Shown piece after piece: positions 49,341 to 57,247 of a DNA stretch of 57,369 nucleotides (its first letter is position 1; each line of letters opens with the position of its first letter). The stretch spans positions 1 through 57,369 of the forward strand of contig JAJEBZ010000170.1 in assembly GCA_022822275.1 (NCBI GenBank), written 5' to 3'. The stretch is from Candidatus Poribacteria bacterium. Lineage in GTDB: Bacteria; Poribacteria; WGA-4E; WGA-3G. The notes under the pieces were generated by a model. That model saw only the letters and a list, made by a program, of their open reading frames with translations. It had not been told where the DNA came from and searched no databases. The translations under genes were made by a program, and so were the position numbers.

Positions 49341-49952
49341 ATGACAGTTGTTATAACACCCGTTGGGACATCTCTCTTTACCAACGGGGGAAAGGAAAAT
49401 ACTACTATTTCCAATCTTTTTGCTGACATAGAAGATCTGGATGGAGACCAATGGAATCTCTATCCAACTGCAATCAATCTGCTCAGAACAGAAAGCGTGG
49501 ATTTTATCAACGAAAAACAGGAGTCTGCTGCTGCCGAGCTCCAGAGTAGCATGGCTATTCGCAGCCAACAAGGTCACAACATCACAGTTCGTCTTCTCGC
49601 CTCGGATACGGTCGCTTCAAGGTTAGCTGCAGAGATTTTACAGTCGAGTGCGGCAGCAGTTTTGGGTCCCCAATGCACTTTTGAATTTAATCCTGACACT
49701 GATGTAATTCAAGGGTTACAGGTTTTGTATCCTATGCAATTTCGGAATGACGGTATTCCGAATTTAAAAGATCGTCTGAATACAATTTACTACAATACCT
49801 CTGAAAACGAGATAAATCTTGCTATAAATATTACCGCTGGGTACGGGGCGTTCGTTCCACCTATGATGCTATTTTCACAAGGTATTGGAGGAATTCCACT
49901 ATACTACCACTTCAAGGATTCTCACATGGTCCTTGATCTTTCTAAAATTTGA
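49341..49952 (+). CDS. Stand-alone CARF-domain protein (TIGR02619/Csx1 N-terminal-like; candidate ring nuclease)
   Basis: N-terminal VVITPVGTSLFTNGG and C-terminal LAINITAGYGAFVPPMMLFSQGIGGIPLYYHFKDSHMVLDLSKI resemble CARF hallmarks; ends without room for a HEPN domain. Confidence 0.7.
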   Translation: MTVVITPVGTSLFTNGGKENTTISNLFADIEDLDGDQWNLYPTAINLLRTESVDFINEKQESAAAELQSSMAIRSQQGHNITVRLLASDTVASRLAAEILQSSAAAVLGPQCTFEFNPDTDVIQGLQVLYPMQFRNDGIPNLKDRLNTIYYNTSENEINLAINITAGYGAFVPPMMLFSQGIGGIPLYYHFKDSHMVLDLSKI

Positions 49953-49964
49953 GGATAAACCAAA

Positions 49965-50987
49965 ATGTTCAAACAAGCAAAACCCCTATTTCTAATCGTA
50001 GAAACGCCGCTCCATGCTGGCAGCGGCAGTGACCTCGGCATTGTTGATTTGCCGATACAACGCGAAAAACACACGGATTACCCGAAAATAGAAGCATCCG
50101 GACTAAAAGGCAGTATCCGTGAAATTTTTGATACAAAAGCAAAGAGTGGAGAAATAAAAAAGGACGAAATTAAACTCGTGTTCGGTCCAGAAGAAGGAGA
50201 CCTGCACGCGGGTGCCTTAGGATTCACGGATGCACGACTCTTACTCTTTCCAGTGAAGTCTGTCAAAGGCGTGTTTGCATGGGTAACATGCCCAGCAGTT
50301 CTGGAACGTCTCAAACACGATCTCTCCATTTGTAAGGAAAGTATTAATTTTGATATTCCTGGTGCCAATACAATTCCAAATGAAAATAAGTGCGATCTGA
50401 TTGTGAAGGACAATAAAATTGTCCTTGAAGAGTACACATTTCCTGTCACACCTAACAACGAATGTAATGAAGTCGCCAATTGGATTGCAGACAACGTTCT
50501 ACCAGCAGATGTTCCAAGTTACGATTATTGGCAAAAGAAAATGAAAAAGGACATCGTTGTGTTGAGCGATGACGATTTCCGTGATTTCGTTATGCTCTCA
50601 ACAGAAGTTATCGCCCGAACCAAGATTGATAATAAGAAAGGCACAGTTGTAGATGGTGCACTATGGTATGAAGAATACCTACCAACCGATTCAATTCTTT
50701 ATTCACTTGCGTTGACGACACCTTTATTCATAAAACCAGAAGGAAATACCGATGAAGAAAAAGAGACGGATGAGAAGAAGAAAAAAGGACAATTCTATGT
50801 TGGGAAAGTAGATAACAAAAATCAACTTGAGGCTGAGAAGGTAATGAAATTCTTTGCGGATGGATTACCAGACATCATTCAAATTGGCGGCAATGCAACC
50901 GTTGGCAAAGGAATAGTCCGGACAAACGTTTATCAACAGGAAGGAGGAAACAATGGCACAGGAAGTGACGACACTCAAGGGAATTGA
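49965..50987 (+). CDS. cmr4: Type III-B CRISPR RAMP protein Cmr4
   Basis: PLFLIVETPLHAGSGSDLGIVDLPIQREKHTDYPKIEASGLKGSIREIFD; C-terminal IQIGGNATVGKGIVR. Confidence 0.95.
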   Translation: MFKQAKPLFLIVETPLHAGSGSDLGIVDLPIQREKHTDYPKIEASGLKGSIREIFDTKAKSGEIKKDEIKLVFGPEEGDLHAGALGFTDARLLLFPVKSVKGVFAWVTCPAVLERLKHDLSICKESINFDIPGANTIPNENKCDLIVKDNKIVLEEYTFPVTPNNECNEVANWIADNVLPADVPSYDYWQKKMKKDIVVLSDDDFRDFVMLSTEVIARTKIDNKKGTVVDGALWYEEYLPTDSILYSLALTTPLFIKPEGNTDEEKETDEKKKKGQFYVGKVDNKNQLEAEKVMKFFADGLPDIIQIGGNATVGKGIVRTNVYQQEGGNNGTGSDDTQGN

Positions 50988-51327
50988 ACAGGGACGCGCC
51001 ACTTATGCTTTCAAGGCGGTGCAAGCGGTTAGTCCTTCTCTGCAAAAAGAATACAAATCCTCAGCAAAGAAACTCCCTGTTTTGATAAAAACGAATGGAC
51101 TTGGACAATCCCTTGCATTCATCAAGAAAAGGAACGCTTACGATAAATTATACGAGCAAATTGGAGACTGGCTCCAAAAAGAAGATGATAAGCAATTGGT
51201 TCCGAAAGGCGAACTCGTTGAACAAGTTATTAAACTCAAATCACCTGTTTATCGGCAAGCCACCGTCGAAACACTCGCGCTACTCAATTGGATCCGCCGT
51301 TTTGTGGATGGACTTATTGAAGACTAA
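50953..51327 (+). CDS. cmr5: Type III-B CRISPR protein Cmr5
   Basis: GIEQGRATYAFKAVQAV...YKSSAKKLPVLIKTNGLGQSLAFIKKR. Confidence 0.93.
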   Translation: MAQEVTTLKGIEQGRATYAFKAVQAVSPSLQKEYKSSAKKLPVLIKTNGLGQSLAFIKKRNAYDKLYEQIGDWLQKEDDKQLVPKGELVEQVIKLKSPVYRQATVETLALLNWIRRFVDGLIED

Positions 51328-51340
51328 GAAAGGACAACCG

Positions 51341-52438
51341 ATGCCTAATTACCACCCATCTGACACTGTTAGTATAGTGCAATTCAATCAAATTGATAAC
51401 TTCGCCCTACGTTATCAACATTTCTTGCGGATTGATAGACCAAGGAACAATGACCCAAAATACAAAGTTAACTTTCAGCGTTCTGCTGATAGACTGGAGA
51501 GTTCTTCCATGAAATTGGTTACGCAATTGAGAGAACGACAAAAAGCACAACTCCAGCAATTCGCTCAGCAAGGCATCAAACTTTACTGCGTCAATGCAAC
51601 CGTTGATTGGCGGTTAATAGTCGGTCTCGGCGGTGAACATGTGCAAGAAACGAACATGACACTTCATCACATCTACGGCATCCCATATATACCCGGTAGT
51701 GCCGTAAAAGGTGTCCTGCGGCATTGGTGGTTAGAGAAAGACTTTTCTGATAAGAACGGCAAAATTTCTGAAGAAAAAGCCCTGAAGGATTCCGTTTTTC
51801 TCTCAATTTTCGGCAGCCAAGAACAGCGCGGGGAGGTGCGATTCCTTGATGCCTATCCTGAGAAAGTCCAGTTTGCAACCGACATCATGAATCCTCACTT
51901 TGGTGATTATTACAGTGGTACAAAACCACCAACAGACAATCAAAATCCAGTACCTATCAATTTTCTAACAGTAGAGAAAACTGTTTTTCGATTTGTTTTC
52001 TTGGCGAAGGATCAGGATCCTCTTGAAAAAATAGAAGAGCGGTTTGAAGAGGCGTTGGAATTAAAGGGTGTTGGTGCGAAAACTGCTGTCGGCTACGGGT
52101 ATTTCCGCGATTTAAAAGACAAGACTGATACTATCACTGCCGAACTCAAACAACAACAGGAAGCAGCTGAAAAACAACGAGAAGAGAAGCGGTTAGCAAG
52201 TCTCTCTCCTATTGAACAACTTACTGAAGAAGTGAAAAGTCTCACCAACAGTCAAGTGGACGAAGAGCGTGCTACCGAAATTTACAACAAACAACTTCCA
52301 TCGCTTGAAGAAGATGACAAACAATTAATTGCGCGGGCATTGAAAGCTTATTGGCAGCGCATCAATAAGTGGAAAGACGGTTCCGACAAACAAAGACAAA
52401 AAGTGATAGCGGTTAAGGCGATTTTAGAGGAAAATTGA
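51341..52438 (+). CDS. cmr6: Type III-B CRISPR RAMP protein Cmr6 with C-terminal extension
   Basis: MTLHHIYGIPYIPGSAVKGVLRHWW, FLDAYPEKVQFATDIMNPHFGDYYSG, GVGAKTAVGYGYF; start at MPNYHPSD. Confidence 0.94.
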   Translation: MPNYHPSDTVSIVQFNQIDNFALRYQHFLRIDRPRNNDPKYKVNFQRSADRLESSSMKLVTQLRERQKAQLQQFAQQGIKLYCVNATVDWRLIVGLGGEHVQETNMTLHHIYGIPYIPGSAVKGVLRHWWLEKDFSDKNGKISEEKALKDSVFLSIFGSQEQRGEVRFLDAYPEKVQFATDIMNPHFGDYYSGTKPPTDNQNPVPINFLTVEKTVFRFVFLAKDQDPLEKIEERFEEALELKGVGAKTAVGYGYFRDLKDKTDTITAELKQQQEAAEKQREEKRLASLSPIEQLTEEVKSLTNSQVDEERATEIYNKQLPSLEEDDKQLIARALKAYWQRINKWKDGSDKQRQKVIAVKAILEEN

Positions 52439-52459
52439 ATTCCCAATAAAGTCATAGTC

Positions 52460-53428
52460 ATGCTCAAAAACTTCCAATTCACCCACTACCGCCTCACCTA
52501 CACCGTCCAAGAACCGCTCAAGATGCCGCCCTACAAAGGCAACATCTTCCGCAGCCGATTCGGATACCTACTCCACCACATCGCATGCATCGGCGACACA
52601 GAAGAATCGTGCCAAGAAAAGTGTCAATACCCTGACCGATGCATATATTCAAAATGCTTTGAAACGCCTGTTCCTAAAGATAGCCCTATCCTACGAGGAC
52701 AACCGTATGCACCACATCCTTTCATCCTCCAACCACCCCGCACATCTAAGATGGAATATATCCCAGGCGACACCTTCACCTGCCACCTGCTTCTCATCGG
52801 AGAAGCAATCAACTTATTGCCCTGGATAGTGTTTGCTTTTTATGAGATGGGTAAAAGGCGTATCGGACTACAAGGCAAACGCGGGCAATGCCAATTGGAA
52901 AAAGTAGAAAGCCTCTCCGCACATGATAACCAGCAATCACAGACGATTTACACAGCAGAAACCGAGATGTTGACAGATGACGGACTGATCCTCCGACTTG
53001 ACGATGTGATGGACAACGCACCTGATGTCACCGATACGATTGAACTTGAGTTTATCACACCTACCAGCATCAAGGTGGATGGAAAATGGACAAAAGATTT
53101 GACGTTTGAACATCTTATCCGCAACCTGCTTAGGCGTATCCGATTTTTGAGTTACTTTCATTGTGGTGAGGATTTAGATGTAGACGCGCATGCGTTGATT
53201 GATGCTGCACGTGCTATTACACACGAACCCCATTTCCATTGGCTCAAGTCCAATCGCTACTCTTATCGTGCGGAGAGTTCTATTCCAATGGACGGGTTTA
53301 TTGGGAAAGTTCATTATTCAGGGCAGTTTGAACCGTTTTTACCGTTCATCTATCTTGGCGAGTATTTGCATATCGGGCATCACACAGCATTTGGGTTTGG
53401 ACAATATCGTATCACTTCACCGTCTTAA
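52460..53428 (+). CDS. cas6: CRISPR pre-crRNA endoribonuclease Cas6 (RAMP)
   Basis: N-terminal FQFTHYRLTYTVQEPLKMPPYKGNIFRSRFG, Cys cluster, C-terminal G-rich loop YLHIGHHTAFGFGQYRI. Confidence 0.9.
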   Translation: MLKNFQFTHYRLTYTVQEPLKMPPYKGNIFRSRFGYLLHHIACIGDTEESCQEKCQYPDRCIYSKCFETPVPKDSPILRGQPYAPHPFILQPPRTSKMEYIPGDTFTCHLLLIGEAINLLPWIVFAFYEMGKRRIGLQGKRGQCQLEKVESLSAHDNQQSQTIYTAETEMLTDDGLILRLDDVMDNAPDVTDTIELEFITPTSIKVDGKWTKDLTFEHLIRNLLRRIRFLSYFHCGEDLDVDAHALIDAARAITHEPHFHWLKSNRYSYRAESSIPMDGFIGKVHYSGQFEPFLPFIYLGEYLHIGHHTAFGFGQYRITSPS

Positions 53429-53612
53429 AAAGATTCTCAAACCAATCAAACAGTGCCGACTGTGTCACTATACCGAGACAGACAAGAATCACGAAAATAA
53501 TGGAAACCCAAATCAGCAGCTTAACTGCACGCTTAGCAATACCAATGATAAGGATTATCGCAAATATAGCGGAAACAATCAAAAAGGGTGGGGAACTAAT
53601 GAATTCTGGCAT
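53412..53612 (-). CDS. Small hydrophobic two-TM protein (uncertain)
   Basis: ORF MPEFISSPPFLIVSAIFAIILIIGIAKRAVKLLIWVSIIFVILVCLGIVTQSALFDWFENLFKTVK; no clear Shine-Dalgarno. Confidence 0.45.
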   Translation of the reverse strand: MPEFISSPPFLIVSAIFAIILIIGIAKRAVKLLIWVSIIFVILVCLGIVTQSALFDWFENLFKTVK

Positions 53613-53678
53613 ATCAAAAGTATACCATTTATACAGTAAAAATGAAACATCTCACTAAACTAAATTAGAGGTAATACA

Positions 53679-53954
53679 ATGTTATATGTTATTTCTTATG
53701 ACATCCCAGATGACCGAAGACGAAACCAACTCGCGAAAGCACTAAAAGGATATGGCACCCGCGTCCAGTACAGTGTATTTGAAGCACATCTGAACAAAGC
53801 AGAATTTGAAGAACTGAAACAGGAAGTTGCTAATGTTATAGATTCTTCAGAAGATTCAGTACGCTATTACGCGCTATGCAAAACTTGCGCAAACCAAATT
53901 GAGGTGCCTGCCGTTGGCGACTTAACCTCTGTCCCCAACACAATAGTTGTTTGA
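53679..53954 (+). CDS. cas2: CRISPR-associated endonuclease Cas2
   Basis: MLYVISYDIPDDRRRNQLAKALKGYGTRVQYSVFEAHL; RBS AGAGGT upstream. Confidence 0.96.
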   Translation: MLYVISYDIPDDRRRNQLAKALKGYGTRVQYSVFEAHLNKAEFEELKQEVANVIDSSEDSVRYYALCKTCANQIEVPAVGDLTSVPNTIVV

Positions 53955-53964
53955 AGCATTGGCA

Positions 53965-54052
53965 GCCCCCCTTCCACTCTTCCACCCTCCCCCCTTCCAA
54001 TCTTCCCTCTGTTCCTTCCACTCTTCCAATCTTCCCTCCTTCCAATCTTTCC
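53965..54052. repeat. Homopyrimidine-rich low-complexity tract (CTTCCAMTCTTCC-like units)
   Basis: Long run of C/T with recurring CTTCCAATCTTCC and CTTCCACTCTTCC. Confidence 0.85.
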
Positions 54053-54100
54053 GTTTAATTCCCTGCTCTCGGAAACAACGGGATAAATATGAGCCCCGCG

Positions 54101-56005
54101 CTACTTGGATTGACTTTGCATTATTTCTACTACTTCATCAAGTTTGTGTTTTTCCGCGGCATACAGTGGGGTTCTTCCTTTAGCATTCTGAATATTGGGG
54201 TCCGCCCCATGATTTAGCAATAGCAATATGTAATCGACATCTACATAAGAGTTACCAAAAATTGCCCGCATAAAACGTTTTTCTACTCCATACCAATGTA
54301 TTGTTTCGTGGAGTGGCGTATTGCCACCAGCGTCCTGTGCGTTGACATCCGCACCCCGAGATAGTAGGACTTTTGTTGTCCCTTGATACGCCTTTTTGGC
54401 AGCGATGTGTAGCGGGGTATATCCATAATTGCCCGGGATATTGATATCCGCGCCATGATCCAGTAAGATATTTGTGACCAATATCGTCTCACCTCTAACT
54501 GCGTCGTGCAATGGTGTATCACAATTGTTGTTCTCAATCTGGATGTCCACCCCGTTTTTTATCAACACTTTAAGTGCATCGACGTTGCCGTGTCTTGCTG
54601 CGAGTTGCAGAGGCGTGTTTCCACCCTTGTCCATTGCATGAACATTCGCGTTATATTTGAGCAATAATTCAATTGTCTCAGAAGTAGCTCTACGTGCTGC
54701 TTTGTGTAATGGTGTTTGCCCATCAATATCCTTTACCCCTACTTTTGCGCCGAGTTTTATGAGTGTGTCTATTGCTATATAGCCGTTTTTAGTGGCTTCG
54801 GCTGCATTATGCAGTGGAAATGTTTCATAGATATTCTGTGCGTGGATATCTGCCCCGTTTCTGATGAGGATATCCATTATTTCAGGGTCACCGTGCCACA
54901 TTGCAAAATGTAGTGGAGTATCCGACTCGTCATCTTTACTTTTGACTTGTGCACCGCATAGTATCAAGTGTCGGACCATCGGATAGGCATCATGGTGTCT
55001 TACGGCAAAATGCAGTGGCGTACTGCCAAAATAATCCTTAGCATTTATCGCCGCACCATTGTCCATAAGTGTTTTTGCTATTCTCTGGGCATTCTTCTTA
55101 GCTGCGATGTGTAGCGGTGTTTTCTTAAGACTATTTTGTATATTTATCTGTGCACTGTATTGTATAAGGAGTACTACAAGGTAATATGCATTTGGGTATC
55201 CAGCCAGAAAATGTAATGGTGTTTCATTATCAGAGTTTTTAACGTTTATCGCCGCGCCATTTTCTATAAGTATCTTTGCGGTTTTTTGCGCGTTGTTTTT
55301 TGCTGCGATATGTAGTGGTGTATTAAAACGATAATTATCTACTATGTTGACCTCTGCGCCGTGCTGTATGAGGAGCTCTACAAGGTGATATGCACTTGGG
55401 TATCCAGCCAGAAAATGTAATGGTGTTTCATTATCAGAGTTCTTAACGTTTATCGCCGCGCCATTTTCTATAAGTATCTGTGCCGTTTCCTGTGCGTTTT
55501 TCTCTGCGGCGATGTGTAGTGGCGTTTCATTCCGATTATTCTTAACGTTTGTCTCAGCACGATTTTCTATGAGTATCTGTACCGTTTCCTGTGCGTTTTT
55601 CTCTGCGGCGATGTGTAGTGGCGTTCTGCTATATTTACCTTGTATGTTTATTTGTGCGCCGTGCTGTATGAGGAGATCTACAAGGTGATATGCATTTGGG
55701 TATTCAGCCAGAAGATGTAATGGTGTTTCATTATCAGAGTTTTTAACGTTTATCGCCGCGCCATTTTCTATAAGTATCTTTACTGTTTCTTGTCTGTTGA
55801 ACTCTGCTGCGATGTGTAGCGGTGTATTGCCTCCATAGTCTACTTCGTTGACATCTGCGCCGCTTGCAATGTGTTTTTGAATTGACTCAACAGCGTAAAA
55901 CTTTATTATGGCTTGGTGCAAGGGGGGTGTGGTTCTTTCTTGGCTGACTGTTCCCCTTCTTCCGTGCCTTCTATTTCTGCGATTGGCGTTATTTTGATCG
56001 TCCAT
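54101..56005 (-). CDS. Ankyrin-repeat protein
   Basis: Many 33-aa ANK units (NTPLHIAAEFNRQETVKILIENGAAINVKNSDNETPLH...). Confidence 0.96.
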   Translation of the reverse strand: MDDQNNANRRNRRHGRRGTVSQERTTPPLHQAIIKFYAVESIQKHIASGADVNEVDYGGNTPLHIAAEFNRQETVKILIENGAAINVKNSDNETPLHLLAEYPNAYHLVDLLIQHGAQINIQGKYSRTPLHIAAEKNAQETVQILIENRAETNVKNNRNETPLHIAAEKNAQETAQILIENGAAINVKNSDNETPLHFLAGYPSAYHLVELLIQHGAEVNIVDNYRFNTPLHIAAKNNAQKTAKILIENGAAINVKNSDNETPLHFLAGYPNAYYLVVLLIQYSAQINIQNSLKKTPLHIAAKKNAQRIAKTLMDNGAAINAKDYFGSTPLHFAVRHHDAYPMVRHLILCGAQVKSKDDESDTPLHFAMWHGDPEIMDILIRNGADIHAQNIYETFPLHNAAEATKNGYIAIDTLIKLGAKVGVKDIDGQTPLHKAARRATSETIELLLKYNANVHAMDKGGNTPLQLAARHGNVDALKVLIKNGVDIQIENNNCDTPLHDAVRGETILVTNILLDHGADINIPGNYGYTPLHIAAKKAYQGTTKVLLSRGADVNAQDAGGNTPLHETIHWYGVEKRFMRAIFGNSYVDVDYILLLLNHGADPNIQNAKGRTPLYAAEKHKLDEVVEIMQSQSK

Positions 56006-56014
56006 GTTTCCTCC

Positions 56015-56419
56015 TTATTCCAATATGATTGTTCTACCAACATCTTCTATATTTGGAGCGCGACCATGTTCGGAGGCCCACCGACTTTCAGAGACAACAC
56101 ATAACTTTGTTCCGTTGTCGTAACTGTAGTCATCTATCATAAGGGCGATAAAATCCGTTGACCATGCGATGATGGGCACGCCTTCCGGCGGATCGTATTC
56201 ATTTCCACTCTGACAAAGATAGCAGTTTAAACTCGAGATAGTTGAGAACCTTCTGAGGAGGCGGAGGGGAATGCTGTAACCTACTATTTCTTTGCCAAGA
56301 TTTGCGGCATCTGGTGTGATATGTTCATCAAAGAGTTGTTGAAATCTGTCTGCAAGTGATGGCATTTTATCTGTTTCGCAACTGGTTTGCTCTGGCGTAC
56401 GTCGTCTGGTGTTGCGCAT
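56015..56419 (-). CDS. Hypothetical protein (possibly SMI1/KNR4-like)
   Basis: ORF immediately upstream of the ANK gene on the same strand; likely start at MRNTRRR or internal MPSLADR. Confidence 0.5.
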   Translation of the reverse strand: MRNTRRRTPEQTSCETDKMPSLADRFQQLFDEHITPDAANLGKEIVGYSIPLRLLRRFSTISSLNCYLCQSGNEYDPPEGVPIIAWSTDFIALMIDDYSYDNGTKLCVVSESRWASEHGRAPNIEDVGRTIILE

Positions 56420-56531
56420 GTTATATTTATCCTCCTATGACGTGATATTGTAGTTGGGGGACAAGTTGTAGTGTGTGTTTCGGGTGTTAATTATAGCAAA
56501 TGTTTGGGGGTGTCAAGTTTTTTGTCTAAAT

Positions 56532-56827
56532 CGGGTGTGTAAAGTTTTTGTACTAACTTCCCGCGAACTATTGTAGGGCAGGAGTTCTATGCCCCGCTAC
56601 ATGATTGTCATTTTATGGATTTTCATGTTGTGCTCTTCAGTCCCGCCAGAAGCCATACGCGCTTCTGGCGTTGATTTGGTAGGGACGCTATGTTTATTCT
56701 TCTATGCCGTTCCTACGGAACTCAAGACGGGGGAAACATTGTTTCTATAAACATAGCGTCCCTACGGGACTAAAGACACCACTCTACAAAACGAACTGCC
56801 TCTTTTGTACAATAACTTTACACACCC
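56532..56827. mobile_element. Non-autonomous IS/MITE with 21-bp TIRs and a perfect 9-bp target-site duplication
   Basis: GTCTAAATC|GGGTGTGTAAAGTTTTTGTAC ... GTACAATAACTTTACACACCC|GTCTAAATC (TSD 56523-56531 and 56828-56836); no transposase ORF inside. Confidence 0.85.
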
Positions 56828-56949
56828 GTCTAAATCTCAGATGACGTATGAGTTCAGATTAACCATTAGCCTTCAGTTGTCAACCATCAACGAATATGTC
56901 TCTTGAAATAAACCACTTTGCTGACTGCTAATAGCCGATTGCTGATTGC

Positions 56950-57210
56950 CAATACATTCCCTTCAAACGGGAAGGACTTTCCGAACTGAAAATGAAATTT
57001 TTATTTTTGAATCTGATAGTTTTGTTTCAATTCCCTTCAAACGGGAAGGACTTTCCGAACCCACTACCAAATTAAGAGGTATCTTCTAATGACAATCAGT
57101 TTCAATTCCCTTCAAACGGGAAGGACTTTCCGAACTGTATCCAACTCGGTAAGAAAATGTATGAAAGCATGTAGTTTCAATTCCCTTCAAACGGGAAGGA
57201 CTTTCCGAAC
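56950..57210 (-). CRISPR. CRISPR array, 4 repeats of 37 bp; spacers 37-38 bp; repeat in crRNA sense GTTCGGAAAGTCCTTCCCGTTTGAAGGGAATTGAAAC
   Basis: Repeats at 56950-56986 (degenerate outer 6 nt), 57024-57060, 57099-57135, 57174-57210; three complete unique spacers. Confidence 0.95.
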
Positions 57211-57247
57211 TTGCAAACAGTGTCACTGAACTAGTGGTCTGTCTATA

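Noticed and set aside
51095-51340. Upstream extension of the cmr6 ORF
   Set aside because: It overlaps cmr5 out of frame; the ATG at 51341 with a nearby AAAGGA is a better start.
53199-53639. Plus-strand 146-aa ORF overlapping the cas6 3' end
   Set aside because: Out-of-frame with well-supported cas6 and no recognisable domain.
53947-54183. ORF 53947..54183 (PLPLFHPPPFQSSLCSFHSS...)
   Set aside because: It translates the homopyrimidine tract; low-complexity artifact.
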